The notes: generated by a model not told the origin, from the letters alone. Positions 26,713-35,891 are shown, numbered from the stretch's first letter. The stretch is DNA of 64,000 bases from Alphaproteobacteria bacterium (GCA_020025875.1 JAHHRI010000001.1:1-64000); one strand, 5' to 3'. Numbers and translations are program-made.

Positions 26713-27339
26713 TCATTTAAGAAAAGAAACTAATTTTTTCATATTACCACGATTTTCCACATAAAAAGTATTATCAAAACCGACAATATCGCTGATCTTT
26801 TTATAGGCCTCTTTCCGACAGTGAATAATCACGGCCTGCGGAGCGTTGCGCTGCAAAAACATTTTGGCGCCGTGTGCGTCATACACTTTGAAGTAAGAAA
26901 TGCAAAATTCCTCCATCTTGCCAAACTCGTTGGTCGAATACGGCAGATAATCTTCAAGCAACAGCACCTTATATCCGAGATTTCCCCGACAATAGGCATG
27001 GGCAATCTCCACAAGCATCTTTTCGTTTTCTTCGGCGGGAACATAATGGGCCGCCCCCTTGGTCATTGTTTGTGTCGATTCCGCATTGAGCATCACCGCC
27101 GGAGCTTTGTCTAAGTAATGATGAGCCGACAAATAGCTCAAAACCTGCCAAGCATCCACATTTTCGGCATTTTTATCAACCACATACAGTTGTGGGTGCA
27201 GTTCGTCCGCATAGCGAATCAGCTGATAGGCGTTGCCGGTGGCAAACACCTCATATCCTTGATCTTCAAGCAGGTTCTGATAACGCAAATCCGTTGGACT
27301 GCCGTTATCAATCATAAAAATGCGACCTGGTTGTTCCAT
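26713..27339 (-). CDS. Double receiver-like protein
   Basis: A 208-residue cytoplasmic protein. The first half (about 5-110) looks like a response-regulator receiver: FMIDNGSP, a phosphoacceptor-like D in YVVDKNAEN, and GAAHYVPA, where the usual KP is missing. The second half (about 120-205) repeats the fold with VLLLEDYLPY, but the acceptor position reads IIHCRK without Asp. So the first domain might be phosphorylated and the second probably cannot. No output domain is present. The ATG at 27339 follows AAAGGA. It lies just downstream of folD and may be co-transcribed with it. Confidence 0.65.
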   Translation of the reverse strand: MEQPGRIFMIDNGSPTDLRYQNLLEDQGYEVFATGNAYQLIRYADELHPQLYVVDKNAENVDAWQVLSYLSAHHYLDKAPAVMLNAESTQTMTKGAAHYVPAEENEKMLVEIAHAYCRGNLGYKVLLLEDYLPYSTNEFGKMEEFCISYFKVYDAHGAKMFLQRNAPQAVIIHCRKEAYKKISDIVGFDNTFYVENRGNMKKLVSFLK

Positions 27340-27394
27340 ATTCCTGTTCCTTTCGGTAATGAATAAACAACTCAGAGTCAATATAGTCTTGCAA

Positions 27395-28252
27395 CTACCC
27401 TTTTTTAAGATTGTTATTTTGGTTTAGATACGCCTGATAGGTATTGTCCAGCAGCATGGCTATTGTCATCGGTCCGACTCCCCCCGGCACCGGAGTGATA
27501 AACGCCGCTTTTTCTTTCACATCGTCAAAATCGACATCACCGAACAATTTATTGTCAATTCGGTTAATGCCGACGTCAATCACCGTCGCCCCTTCTTTAA
27601 GCCAATCTTTTTTCACCATTTGGGAGCATCCGCAAGCGGCAACGACAATATCGGCTTGTTGTGTCAGCTTTGGCAGGTCAACGGTTTTGCTGTGCGCAAC
27701 CGTTACCGTGCAATGGCGATTAAGCAGCAGCGAAGCCAAAGGTCGGCCAACAATATTGGAACGTCCGATAATCACCGCATGTTTACCGCTTAAATCACCA
27801 ATGGAATGTTCCAGCAAATAAAGAATGCCTTTCGGGGTGGCGGCAATCATTGCCCGCGGATCGTTTTCGTGCAGCAAACCGGCATTATACGGACCAAAAC
27901 CGTCCACATCTTTTTCGTGAGCAATCGCCTCAATCACTTTGGCAGAGCTTATGTGTTTCGGCAGCGGCATTTGCACCAAAATGCCGTTGACGTTCCGATC
28001 ATTATTCAAACGTCCGATCAACTCCAGCAGATCTTCTTCCGGCGTTTCTTCCGGCAAATGATAAATATCGCACACCATACCCAATGCCTGCGCCGCCTTT
28101 TGCTTGTTGCGATCATAAATGATGCTGGCGGGATCGTTGCCGACCAGCACAACCGCCAAATAGGGTTTATTTGGCAGAGCGGCAATTTTTTCCGCCAACA
28201 GATTCCGCAAATTTTCGGCAATGAGCTTACCGTCAATAATCGTTGCTGTCAT
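27395..28252 (-). CDS. folD: Methylenetetrahydrofolate dehydrogenase/cyclohydrolase
   Basis: A 285-residue bifunctional enzyme that converts 5,10-methylene-THF to 10-formyl-THF for purine and formyl-Met synthesis. Catalytic Y46 and K50 lie in IYDRNKQKAAQ, followed by GILVQMPLPKH, KDVDGF, and the NADP-binding GRSNIVGRPLA. The end PGGVGPMTIAMLL is canonical. The ATG at 28252 follows GAGAAGGGA. The start overlaps the end of the DUF167 gene by 20 bases, so they are coupled. Confidence 0.96.
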   Translation of the reverse strand: MTATIIDGKLIAENLRNLLAEKIAALPNKPYLAVVLVGNDPASIIYDRNKQKAAQALGMVCDIYHLPEETPEEDLLELIGRLNNDRNVNGILVQMPLPKHISSAKVIEAIAHEKDVDGFGPYNAGLLHENDPRAMIAATPKGILYLLEHSIGDLSGKHAVIIGRSNIVGRPLASLLLNRHCTVTVAHSKTVDLPKLTQQADIVVAACGCSQMVKKDWLKEGATVIDVGINRIDNKLFGDVDFDDVKEKAAFITPVPGGVGPMTIAMLLDNTYQAYLNQNNNLKKG

Positions 28253-28559
28253 TTTCCCTTCTCCATTCTTCCAAACGCCGACAAACATTTTCACCGCCGT
28301 TTTTAATCAACAGTTTTTTATAATGAGAAATTTCTCCGCTGACAAGTTCTATTTCCGACTTGGCAATTTTAAGTTTTTTAGCAACCAACGCAATCAGTTC
28401 TTTGTTGGCGCGTCCTTTTTCCGGCGGACTAACCACCGCGATTTTCAGATATTCCTCATTTTTTTCATTGCGAAAAATTCCTTTAATGCCGGTTCCTGAC
28501 GCATTTGGCGACAGCCTCACCCGCAAAACCGTTCCCTTGTCCGTTTCTTCCGCAAACAT
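28233..28559 (-). CDS. DUF167/YggU family protein
   Basis: A 108-residue cytoplasmic protein of the DUF167 (YggU) family. Landmarks are RVRLSPNASGTGIKG near 13-27, VSPPEKGRANKELIALVAKKL near 43-63, and ELVSGEISHYKKLLI near 71-85. Function is unknown. It is often next to yggT, as here, where yggT lies upstream but is separated by a terminator. Confidence 0.9.
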   Translation of the reverse strand: MFAEETDKGTVLRVRLSPNASGTGIKGIFRNEKNEEYLKIAVVSPPEKGRANKELIALVAKKLKIAKSEIELVSGEISHYKKLLIKNGGENVCRRLEEWRRENDSNDY

Positions 28560-28579
28560 CTCTGCTCCGCATTTTAAAA

Positions 28580-28613
28580 AATCAATCGGGCGGTCTGTGC
28601 CGCCCGATTGATT
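28580..28613 (-). terminator. Intrinsic terminator after yggT
   Basis: AATCAATCGGGCGG and CCGCCCGATTGATT form a perfect stem, followed on the minus strand by a T run. It separates yggT from the DUF167-folD pair, which then needs its own promoter or readthrough. Confidence 0.88.
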
Positions 28614-28627
28614 GTTACCCTCATTTT

Positions 28628-28930
28628 CTACGACATCAGCATCAGATCAAGCCGATAAATAAAACGCCCCAAAAACAACAAAGCCAACAGCAATATAAAC
28701 GGCGAAAAGTCAAAACCGGAAACCGCCGGAATTTTCTCCGAAATTTTCTTATAAACCGGTGCGGTTGCTTTGGTTAACAATTCGCCAATTTTGACAACAT
28801 ATGTATTTTTGACGTCAACAATACCGAAACGAACCAACCAATGCAGAGCCACATCTGCCAGAACAACGGTAATATAGATATTGACCACAACGCCCAACAT
28901 CCACACAAATGGTTCCAATAAAGCAGCCAT
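28628..28930 (-). CDS. yggT: YggT family membrane protein
   Basis: A 100-residue inner-membrane protein with two hydrophobic helices (about 10-30 and 75-95), a conserved TKATAPVYKKISEKIP stretch between them, and the GFDFSPFILLLALLFL motif of the YggT family. The ATG at 28930 has AAGGAG six bases upstream; a frame start at 28948 does not. Family function is poorly known; it is associated with envelope integrity or ion homeostasis. Confidence 0.9.
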   Translation of the reverse strand: MAALLEPFVWMLGVVVNIYITVVLADVALHWLVRFGIVDVKNTYVVKIGELLTKATAPVYKKISEKIPAVSGFDFSPFILLLALLFLGRFIYRLDLMLMS

Positions 28931-29007
28931 GAAAAAACTCCTTATCATTAAAACATAATCATTTTCAGTTTCAACTTATACATATTTCACCCGTTTGTCC
29001 AGCATTT

Positions 29008-30120
29008 TTAAGCGTTTTGCATCTGCGATGCCAGCTTGGTGTAATAAGTGCTGTCAAAGGCTCTTGACCGATCCATCGAATAGCTGAGCGGACGTGTTTT
29101 AAGCGGCGGACGCCGTCCGCTTAAACGAGCAATATGCTCACGGACATCTTCCGTTGTTTCCGTCATCTGTTGTTCGGGGACAGCCCGTTCCATAAAATCT
29201 TCCGCCACGCTGCGTTCATAAGCCTGCATCCGATCATCGTCCCAATGGAACAAAACTTCCTCTTTCAGCAAATCATCGAAGCGAAACGTCGGTTCGAACT
29301 GATCACCGATTTCGTTCTGATAAAGCATTTCCTGTTCGTCGTCACGGCGCAATTTATCATTTTCGTACATACCGTAAAAATCGTCATAATCGTCGTCCAA
29401 ATCATCGTCGTCGCCATGATACACTTTTAATTTTTGCAACATATTTTTTGGCATATTCCATTGTGGCTGACGCTTCATAAATTCGCGCATGGCTGCCACA
29501 TAGACCACGGCCTTTTTATAGTCGTTTTCTTTTTTCTTAATGTCCACTTCCTGCGGCTTGTCTTTTTTATTGGCGGTGCTTTCCTTAATGCCGCTTCTGA
29601 TCTGGCGTAGTTTGACCAATTTGTTGTATAGGGCGGCATAGTGTTTTTTGGCTTCGGGGAAAGCGCAGTTTTGAAACAAACCGAGACAAGTCAAAATTTC
29701 CGCCTCGCGAGAATAGGAATCGTCCAGCCACTCGTTTCGTTCTTCCAAATCGTCGTCCGACACAAAACCGTCGTTCATATGCTGCATAATTTCTGCGGAT
29801 TCGGTAAACCAGCTGAAATATTCCTGCTCCGATGACGTTTCCGAACCGAGAGATTCTATCGTCATGGCAATTTGGAACTGCAAATCGGCAACCGGCACTT
29901 CCTTATTGCCGATTTTGATACTCGATTTTTTGGGCGCAAGCACCAATTCTCGCGTCACTCTTTCGGATTCCTGCCGATCAATATCCGGATATTCCTGCTG
30001 GACCGCGCGCATGATAATATTTTTGGAGCTGTCCAATTTGTCTTGACGATTCATCTGCATATAGCGCAGTCGTTCCAAACGCTCCTGCCTCAATTTTCGT
30101 TTATTTTCCGATTCGTCCAT
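29008..30120 (-). CDS. Acidic hypothetical protein next to a TerB-like gene
   Basis: A 370-residue soluble protein with no recognised family. It starts with a highly charged helix (residues 1-30, K/R/E/Q-rich). It continues with mixed helical sequence and has an Asp-rich stretch near 235-250 (HGDDDDLDDDYDDFYG) that may bind cations. It ends with a basic, proline-containing tail (RRPPLKTRPLSY). The start follows AGGAG with an eight-base gap. It lies 24 bases downstream of the TerB-like gene, so the two are likely co-transcribed and may act together. Confidence 0.7.
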   Translation of the reverse strand: MDESENKRKLRQERLERLRYMQMNRQDKLDSSKNIIMRAVQQEYPDIDRQESERVTRELVLAPKKSSIKIGNKEVPVADLQFQIAMTIESLGSETSSEQEYFSWFTESAEIMQHMNDGFVSDDDLEERNEWLDDSYSREAEILTCLGLFQNCAFPEAKKHYAALYNKLVKLRQIRSGIKESTANKKDKPQEVDIKKKENDYKKAVVYVAAMREFMKRQPQWNMPKNMLQKLKVYHGDDDDLDDDYDDFYGMYENDKLRRDDEQEMLYQNEIGDQFEPTFRFDDLLKEEVLFHWDDDRMQAYERSVAEDFMERAVPEQQMTETTEDVREHIARLSGRRPPLKTRPLSYSMDRSRAFDSTYYTKLASQMQNA

Positions 30121-30144
30121 GATAAAATCTCCTGTAATGATAAA

Positions 30145-30582
30145 TCAGTTTCTGACTTCCTCAAAAATAATTTTTGCTTCTTCCGCCAGAATAATTTTAT
30201 CAATAACCCAGTTGCTGATTTGTTCAATTTTATCCAGTTCAACACCCATCGCCTGCCCGACACGGCCGATAAACAAAGTTTCTTTATCGGTAAGCACATC
30301 GTCGGCATGCGCCAGAATGCACAGTTCTTTAATCAGTTCGAGTGCCACTCTGCGGCTTTTGATTTTTTTTAGATTTTCAACAATGACATCTCCATCGTCG
30401 GGAGCCAGAACCTCGCCAATTCTGTTTTCCGAAATTTGGTAAGTTTTCGCCAAATTTTTCACAAAACGTCTTTCGTTCTCGTCAAAAGAACCGTCGGCAC
30501 AAGCCAATCTGGTAAAAGCCTTGAGATAGGCGACTCTGCTGTCTTCATCCATTTTCAGTATTTCTTCCAAGTGCGGATCCAT
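30145..30582 (-). CDS. TerB-like domain protein
   Basis: A 145-residue all-helical protein with a TerB-type fold. Two copies of the acidic motif are visible: ACADGSFDENERRFVKNLA near 28-46 and AHADDVLTDKETLFIGRV near 91-108. In TerB such motifs bind metal. Members occur in tellurite resistance operons but also as stand-alone membrane-associated or stress proteins. No other ter genes are present, so resistance should not be assumed. It starts after AGGAG and heads a two-gene unit with the acidic protein. Confidence 0.78.
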   Translation of the reverse strand: MDPHLEEILKMDEDSRVAYLKAFTRLACADGSFDENERRFVKNLAKTYQISENRIGEVLAPDDGDVIVENLKKIKSRRVALELIKELCILAHADDVLTDKETLFIGRVGQAMGVELDKIEQISNWVIDKIILAEEAKIIFEEVRN

Positions 30583-30718
30583 AAGAACTCTCCTACAAAT
30601 GTTAAACAGTGTTATCTATCGGTATGATAACAAAGACAAAAATGAATATCAACAAAAATCATTTTCCGATCTTTGGCAAAACATATCCTATCCTTCCCGA
30701 TCATGGGACAAAAAACAT

Positions 30719-30747
30719 TTGAAAATCGCCGCATTTAAGAATAATAT
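30719..30747 (+). promoter_or_regulatory. Promoter of the miaB operon
   Basis: TTGAAA and TAATAT are separated by 17 bases, about 35 bases before the miaB start. Confidence 0.6.
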
Positions 30748-30781
30748 GCAAACAATTAACAATTAACGGAACAAAAATAAA

Positions 30782-32119
30782 GTGAAATACCACATCAAAA
30801 CTTTTGGCTGCCAAATGAATGTTTACGATTCTCAGCGCATTGCCCACATTTTACAAAACATGGGACACACTCCGGCAACCTCTCTCGCCGAGGCAGACCT
30901 CATCATCTTCAACACTTGCCACATCCGCGAAAAAGCGGCGGAAAAACTTTTTTCCGACCTCGGACGCATCAACCTGATCAAAGAAGAACGCAAAGCCGCT
31001 GGACTGGAAACAATTATCGGCGTCGTTGGCTGCGTTGTACAGGCGGAAGACGAGGAAATTGCCCGACGGGCGCCGTTTGTCAATTTTGCCACCGGACCGC
31101 TCACCTATTATCGCATCCCTGAAATTTTGCAAAAAATCGCCCGCGATAAAAACCTTTGCATTATCGATACCGAATTTGCCGCCGACAGCAAATTCGACCA
31201 TTTGCCGGAAAACCTCTCCGAAGGTGTCTGCTCTTATCTGGCCATTCAGGAAGGTTGCAACAACTTTTGCACCTACTGCATTGTTCCCTACACCCGCGGA
31301 GTGGAAACATCTCGCCCGATCGAAGACGTTTTAAAAGAAGCCCGCCGACTGGTAGAAACCGGCACGCTCGAAATTAATCTGCTCGGGCAAAATGTGAATT
31401 CTTATCACGGCGAAGATGCCAGCGGTAAAGAACGCAACCTCGCCTATCTGCTGCACCGATTGGCAGAAATCGACGGTTTGGAGCGCATTCGCTACACCAC
31501 CTCCTACCCTGCCGATGTCAATGACGAACTCATTGCCTGCCATCGGGACATCAAAAAGCTGATGCCATACCTGCATTTGCCGCTGCAATCGGGCTCTGAC
31601 AAAATTTTAAAGGCAATGAACCGCCGCCACAGCGCCGGTCAATATCTCGAAACCGTCCGCAAACTAAAAGAAGCCGCGCCCGAACTCGGCCTTTCTTCCG
31701 ACTTCATTGTCGGCTTCCCCGGAGAAACCGACGAAGACTTCGCCGCAACTTTGGAGATGGTTGACAAAGTCGGCTACATTCAGGCCTATTCGTTCAAATA
31801 CAGCCGGCGCGCCGGAACCCCCGCCGCGGTTTATCCCGCTCAGGTGCCGGAAAAGGTCAAGGCCGAGCGTTTAAACATTTTGCAAGACAAATTATTTTCT
31901 CGGCAGTTAAACTTTAATAAAGAATGTATCGGTAAAATTATGCCGGTACTGTTTGAGAGTAGAGGTAAAAAGAAAGGTCAAATGTTCGGACGCACACCAT
32001 ATATGCAAAACCTGCATGCACAGGCACCGGCAGAAAGCCTCAACCGAATCTTGCCGGTACGCATTACCGATGCAACCGTCAACTCTTTAAGCGGATCAAT
32101 TATACAACAACAAAAATAA
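30782..32119 (+). CDS. miaB: tRNA-2-methylthio-N6-dimethylallyladenosine synthase
   Basis: A 445-residue radical SAM methylthiotransferase that adds a methylthio group to i6A37 in tRNAs. The N-terminal MTTase domain ligates one 4Fe-4S cluster through C10, C46 and C84. The radical SAM cluster is held by C159, C163 and C166 in GCNNFCTYC. A C-terminal TRAM domain lies at about 375-440. Translation starts at a GTG. It is the first gene of the conserved block phoH-ybeY-lnt-XRE-metK-trmB. Confidence 0.96.
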   Translation: MKYHIKTFGCQMNVYDSQRIAHILQNMGHTPATSLAEADLIIFNTCHIREKAAEKLFSDLGRINLIKEERKAAGLETIIGVVGCVVQAEDEEIARRAPFVNFATGPLTYYRIPEILQKIARDKNLCIIDTEFAADSKFDHLPENLSEGVCSYLAIQEGCNNFCTYCIVPYTRGVETSRPIEDVLKEARRLVETGTLEINLLGQNVNSYHGEDASGKERNLAYLLHRLAEIDGLERIRYTTSYPADVNDELIACHRDIKKLMPYLHLPLQSGSDKILKAMNRRHSAGQYLETVRKLKEAAPELGLSSDFIVGFPGETDEDFAATLEMVDKVGYIQAYSFKYSRRAGTPAAVYPAQVPEKVKAERLNILQDKLFSRQLNFNKECIGKIMPVLFESRGKKKGQMFGRTPYMQNLHAQAPAESLNRILPVRITDATVNSLSGSIIQQQK

Positions 32120-32128
32120 GGTGCAATT

Positions 32129-33109
32129 ATGGCAGAAATTGAATTTGAACTTTTTAACAACCAACTTGTTCAACAATTAGTCGGTTCGCAAGACAGCAAT
32201 CTGAAAATCATAGAAAAAGCGCTGACCGTGGAAATTGCCACTTTTGGCAACCAAATCCGTATCAGCGGCAGCGACGAAGCGGTACAACAGGCCAAATCGG
32301 CAATCGACGCTCTTTATTCCAAAGTCAGCCGCGGCATTGCCGTCAGTGATCAGGAAGTGATGGCTGCCGTACGTATCAGCAGCGCGGAACCAAGCAGCAA
32401 ACCGCGGATCAATATTGACGACATTGTCCTTAAAACCAAAAAACGCCATATCTATCCCCGCTCCGCCACCCAAGCCGAATATATCGTCGAGATGATGAAC
32501 AACGAGTTGGTTTTTGGGTTAGGCCCTGCCGGCACGGGTAAAACTTATCTGGCTGTCGCGCTGGCGGTTACCATGATGCTCGAAGGTACGATCGACAAAA
32601 TCATTCTCTCCCGTCCGGCCGTTGAAGCCGGCGAAAACTTGGGTTTTCTGCCCGGTGATTTGAAAGACAAAGTCGACCCCTATTTGCGCCCGCTTTACGA
32701 TGCTTTGTACGAAATGCTGCCGGCCGAACAGGTTGACAAAAAACTTGCCGCCGGCGAAATAGAAATTGCGCCGCTGGCTTTCATGCGCGGACGTACGCTG
32801 TCAAACGCTTTTGTTATTCTTGACGAAGCTCAAAACACCACTCCCATGCAGATGAAAATGTTTCTTACGCGTTTGGGCGAAAATTCGCGCATGGTTGTCA
32901 ACGGCGACTTAAGTCAGGTAGACTTGCCGCGCGGGGTGGTTTCCGGTCTGCGCGATGCACTCGGCACTTTGCGCGGGGTCAGCGGCATCAGTTCGGTTAC
33001 TTTCAGTGCCGCCGACGTCGTCCGTCACGGTCTGGTTGCCAAAATCGTCCGTGCTTACGAACAAAAATATCATCAGGAAGAAACGACAAATGATGAAAAC
33101 AACGCTTAA
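32129..33109 (+). CDS. phoH: PhoH-like ATPase
   Basis: A 326-residue cytoplasmic ATPase of the PhoH/YbeZ group, linked to RNA metabolism and ribosome maturation together with YbeY. An N-terminal KH-like region (1-75) precedes Walker A GPAGTGKT at 132-139, and Walker B is AFVILDEAQN near 228-237, followed by GDLSQVDLP. It starts nine bases after miaB and overlaps ybeY by 20 bases. Confidence 0.95.
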   Translation: MAEIEFELFNNQLVQQLVGSQDSNLKIIEKALTVEIATFGNQIRISGSDEAVQQAKSAIDALYSKVSRGIAVSDQEVMAAVRISSAEPSSKPRINIDDIVLKTKKRHIYPRSATQAEYIVEMMNNELVFGLGPAGTGKTYLAVALAVTMMLEGTIDKIILSRPAVEAGENLGFLPGDLKDKVDPYLRPLYDALYEMLPAEQVDKKLAAGEIEIAPLAFMRGRTLSNAFVILDEAQNTTPMQMKMFLTRLGENSRMVVNGDLSQVDLPRGVVSGLRDALGTLRGVSGISSVTFSAADVVRHGLVAKIVRAYEQKYHQEETTNDENNA

Positions 33110-33602
33110 CCTCAACCTCGGCGACAACAACTGGAATGACGGGCTGCCCGATGCGGCAGCCCTGTCGGCAAAGATTTTCCAAACGGTTATAGAGCGGCTG
33201 GATCCGAAGTTTTTGCAAAACAAAAAAGATATTTCTCTCAATCTGGAGCTAAGCAACGACAACGCCATACAAACACTCAACCGCCAATTTCGCCATCTTG
33301 ACAAACCAACCAACGTGTTGTCTTTCGCCAACATTGATGATGACGATTTCTTCAATACCCTGCCCGAAATGTCGGAAGTCGAACTCGGCGACATCATCAT
33401 TGCTTACGAAACCATATCTGCCCAAAGCAAAGATCAAGAGATCGACTTTCGAGCGCACTATATCCACATTCTGGTTCACGGGATTCTTCATCTGCTGGGC
33501 TACGATCATCAGGAAGAAGAAGAACAAAAGGAAATGGAGGCCTTGGAAACGATGTTGTTGGCAGAGATGGGCATTGCCGATCCGTATGCCCAAGACGAAT
33601 AA
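33090..33602 (+). CDS. ybeY: Endoribonuclease YbeY
   Basis: A 170-residue metal-dependent endoribonuclease needed for 16S rRNA 3'-end maturation and ribosome quality control. The zinc motif HGILHLLGYDH (130-140) is complete, and TNVLSF and GDIIIAYE are also typical. I place the start at the ATG at 33090, after AGGAAG, inside the end of phoH; the longer open frame upstream is a shadow of phoH. In most alphaproteobacteria corC follows; here lnt does. Confidence 0.95.
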   Translation: MMKTTLNLNLGDNNWNDGLPDAAALSAKIFQTVIERLDPKFLQNKKDISLNLELSNDNAIQTLNRQFRHLDKPTNVLSFANIDDDDFFNTLPEMSEVELGDIIIAYETISAQSKDQEIDFRAHYIHILVHGILHLLGYDHQEEEEQKEMEALETMLLAEMGIADPYAQDE

Positions 33603-33700
33603 TTTTTTTGTTCCGCATTTTTCAGGACGCGCCTTGTAACAGTCGCCGACGAAGAACACTCCTCTTTTGATACAAACCACCAACTTTTGGCAAAAAATTC

Positions 33701-35236
33701 ATGCATTGGCTCAATAATACAAAACAATTCTTTGAAAAATTTTCAAAATCTGCGGCGCTGATATTGGGCGGATTGTCAACAGCCGCGTTGCCGCCATATT
33801 ATTTTTTACCGTTGTTGGTGTTTGCGTTTGCCGGTCTTATGTTTCTGCTGCTGACCAGCCCGTCGCCGAAAAAAGCCTTTGCCCTCGGCTACTGGTTCGG
33901 CTTCGGCCATTTTGCCTGCGGTCTGTTTTGGATTAACCATGCTCTGATGACGGATCTGCCGCGTTTAGGCTGGCTGATTCCCTTCTGTTTGGCGGGCAGC
34001 GGCGGTTTTTTCGGTCTGTTTACGGCTTTCCCCGCTCTGTTTTGCCGCTTTTTCAGCGGCGTTTGGTCAAAGCTGCTTGCTTTTGCCGCCGCTTGGACTT
34101 TTTTTGAATGGATCCGTAGTTTTATCTTCAGCGGTTTTCCGTGGAATCTGTTGGGCACGGTTTGGGCATTCAGCGACAACGCCATTCAGGCGGCTTCCGT
34201 GTTTGGCACTTACGGGCTTTCGCTTCTGACCGTTGTTGCCGCCGGCGCTTGGGGGATTCCTCTGTTTCGTCCCGAACGAAAAAATCTGCTTGCCGCCTTC
34301 CTTGTTTCTTTGTTGCTGCCGGCATTGTTGTTTACCTACGGCAGCTTGCGCCTTAATCGCCATGCCCGTGAAACTTTCTCCGACATCAATATCAGAATCG
34401 TCCAACCTGCCATTCCTCAACAACTCAAATGGCACAAAGAAATGCTGGAGAACAATCTGCAAGCTTACATAGAAGCCTCTATCCGCAACATACCTTCGCA
34501 AACAAACATGGTCATCTGGGGAGAAACCGCCAATCCCTTTGTGCTTAGCCTGCAGCCCCAATATCTTGATTGGCTTTTGCAAGCGGTGCCGACTGACGGC
34601 TACCTGATCACCGGTGCGCTCGACTATCTTTACGATGGCAACAAATGGCGTCCGGTCAATGCCATGCAGGCGCTGGACAGAAAAGGTGTTGCCGCCTCCT
34701 ACAGCAAATCTCATCTGGTTCCTTTCGGCGAATATATACCTTTGCGCTCATATCTGCCGGCAAGCCTAAAGCCGGTGACCAACGTCATTGCCGACTTTAT
34801 CTCCGGCACCGGTCCTGCCACCGTTTCTTTGCCGCAAATACCGCCGTTTGGCACGCTGATCTGCTACGAAATTATTTTTCCTGCCGCCGTTACCGATCCG
34901 CAACAACGCCCCGAATGGCTGATCAATCTGACCAACGATGGTTGGTATGGCGACAGCGCCGGCCCGCATCAACACTTGATTGCCGCCCGTATGCGCGCGG
35001 TGGAAGAAGGGTTGACCATCGTGCGTGCCGCCAATTCAGGCATCAGCGCCCTCATTTCCAAAACGGGGGTGGTTCTTCGCTCTTTGCCGCTGAACGTTTC
35101 CGGCACGCTCGATTTTGCCCTGCCCGAAAAACTGTCCGTCCCAACCCCCTACTCCCGATACCATAATCTGACGGTTATGCTGCTTTGCCTGTTTGCTCTC
35201 ACAACGGCTTTCTGGCTGTCGAAACATTCGCTATGA
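33701..35236 (+). CDS. lnt: Apolipoprotein N-acyltransferase
   Basis: A 511-residue inner-membrane enzyme that adds the third acyl chain to lipoproteins. Five to six helices fill residues 15-215, a periplasmic nitrilase-type domain follows (about 225-480), and one helix is at the end. The catalytic triad is visible: E275 in VIWGETANPF, K336 in YSKSHLVPFGEY and C388 in ICYEIIF, matching E. coli E267, K335 and C387. No strong ribosome binding site is seen. It is part of the miaB block. Confidence 0.95.
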   Translation: MHWLNNTKQFFEKFSKSAALILGGLSTAALPPYYFLPLLVFAFAGLMFLLLTSPSPKKAFALGYWFGFGHFACGLFWINHALMTDLPRLGWLIPFCLAGSGGFFGLFTAFPALFCRFFSGVWSKLLAFAAAWTFFEWIRSFIFSGFPWNLLGTVWAFSDNAIQAASVFGTYGLSLLTVVAAGAWGIPLFRPERKNLLAAFLVSLLLPALLFTYGSLRLNRHARETFSDINIRIVQPAIPQQLKWHKEMLENNLQAYIEASIRNIPSQTNMVIWGETANPFVLSLQPQYLDWLLQAVPTDGYLITGALDYLYDGNKWRPVNAMQALDRKGVAASYSKSHLVPFGEYIPLRSYLPASLKPVTNVIADFISGTGPATVSLPQIPPFGTLICYEIIFPAAVTDPQQRPEWLINLTNDGWYGDSAGPHQHLIAARMRAVEEGLTIVRAANSGISALISKTGVVLRSLPLNVSGTLDFALPEKLSVPTPYSRYHNLTVMLLCLFALTTAFWLSKHSL

Positions 35237-35315
35237 AAAACAACACCGCCCCGACAAATCAATTACTTAAAGTTTTATAAATCAAATTGATATATAAAAT
35301 ATTATATAAAAACCG

Positions 35316-35344
35316 TTGACATCAACCACTAAAAATTGCATTAT
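35316..35344 (+). promoter_or_regulatory. Candidate promoter of the XRE regulator gene
   Basis: A perfect TTGACA is followed after 17 bases by CATTAT, ending 26 bases before the start codon. Confidence 0.6.
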
Positions 35345-35370
35345 ATAAACGTAATTTTGTGGAGAATGAG

Positions 35371-35871
35371 ATGAACTTGACTAAATCAAAAAAAACCAGC
35401 CGCGGAAGAACGCCCAGCGGACAACCCAACCCGATTGACGTACACGTCGGCAACCGCATTCGTTTGCGCCGGACACTGCTAGGCTACTCTCAGGAAAAGC
35501 TTGCTTCCATGTTGGGGCTAACTTTTCAACAGGTGCAGAAATACGAACGCGGCAACAACCGTGTCGGTGCCAGTCGTTTATGGGACATCAGCAAGGTGTT
35601 GAATGTGCCGATCAATTTCTTTTATGAAGATATGGATCGTAAAGTGGCTCAGCAAAGCCCGCGTGTTTTCAGCGCGCAGGAGGGTGTTCTCAGTTTTGAA
35701 GAAAACCAAGAAGAAATAGATATGGATCCAATGAAACGACAAGAAACACTGGAACTGGTCAAAGCCTATTACCGCATACCCAACCGCAAGGCTGCCAAAT
35801 ATCTCTTTAATTTGATTATTACCATGTCCAAAAGCGGCGGAGATCGCCATCAAATAGGCGACGACGAATAA
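35371..35871 (+). CDS. XRE-family transcriptional regulator
   Basis: A 166-residue DNA-binding protein. The helix-turn-helix lies at about 25-80 with IRLRRTLLGYSQEKLA, GLTFQQVQKYERG and NRVGASRLWDISKVLNV, which is the common alphaproteobacterial Cro/C1 type. A helical tail follows with LVKAYYRIPNRKAAKYLFNL. It lies between lnt and metK, as in many alphaproteobacteria. I chose the ATG at 35371 after GGAG, not the GTG at 35359. It has its own promoter and terminator, so it can be expressed apart from lnt and metK. Confidence 0.9.
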   Translation: MNLTKSKKTSRGRTPSGQPNPIDVHVGNRIRLRRTLLGYSQEKLASMLGLTFQQVQKYERGNNRVGASRLWDISKVLNVPINFFYEDMDRKVAQQSPRVFSAQEGVLSFEENQEEIDMDPMKRQETLELVKAYYRIPNRKAAKYLFNLIITMSKSGGDRHQIGDDE

Positions 35872-35891
35872 TAAAATACGCACATATGCTT

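Noticed and set aside
30145..30582. Tellurite resistance operon
   Set aside because: Only a TerB-like gene is present; no terA, terC, terD or terE genes lie nearby.
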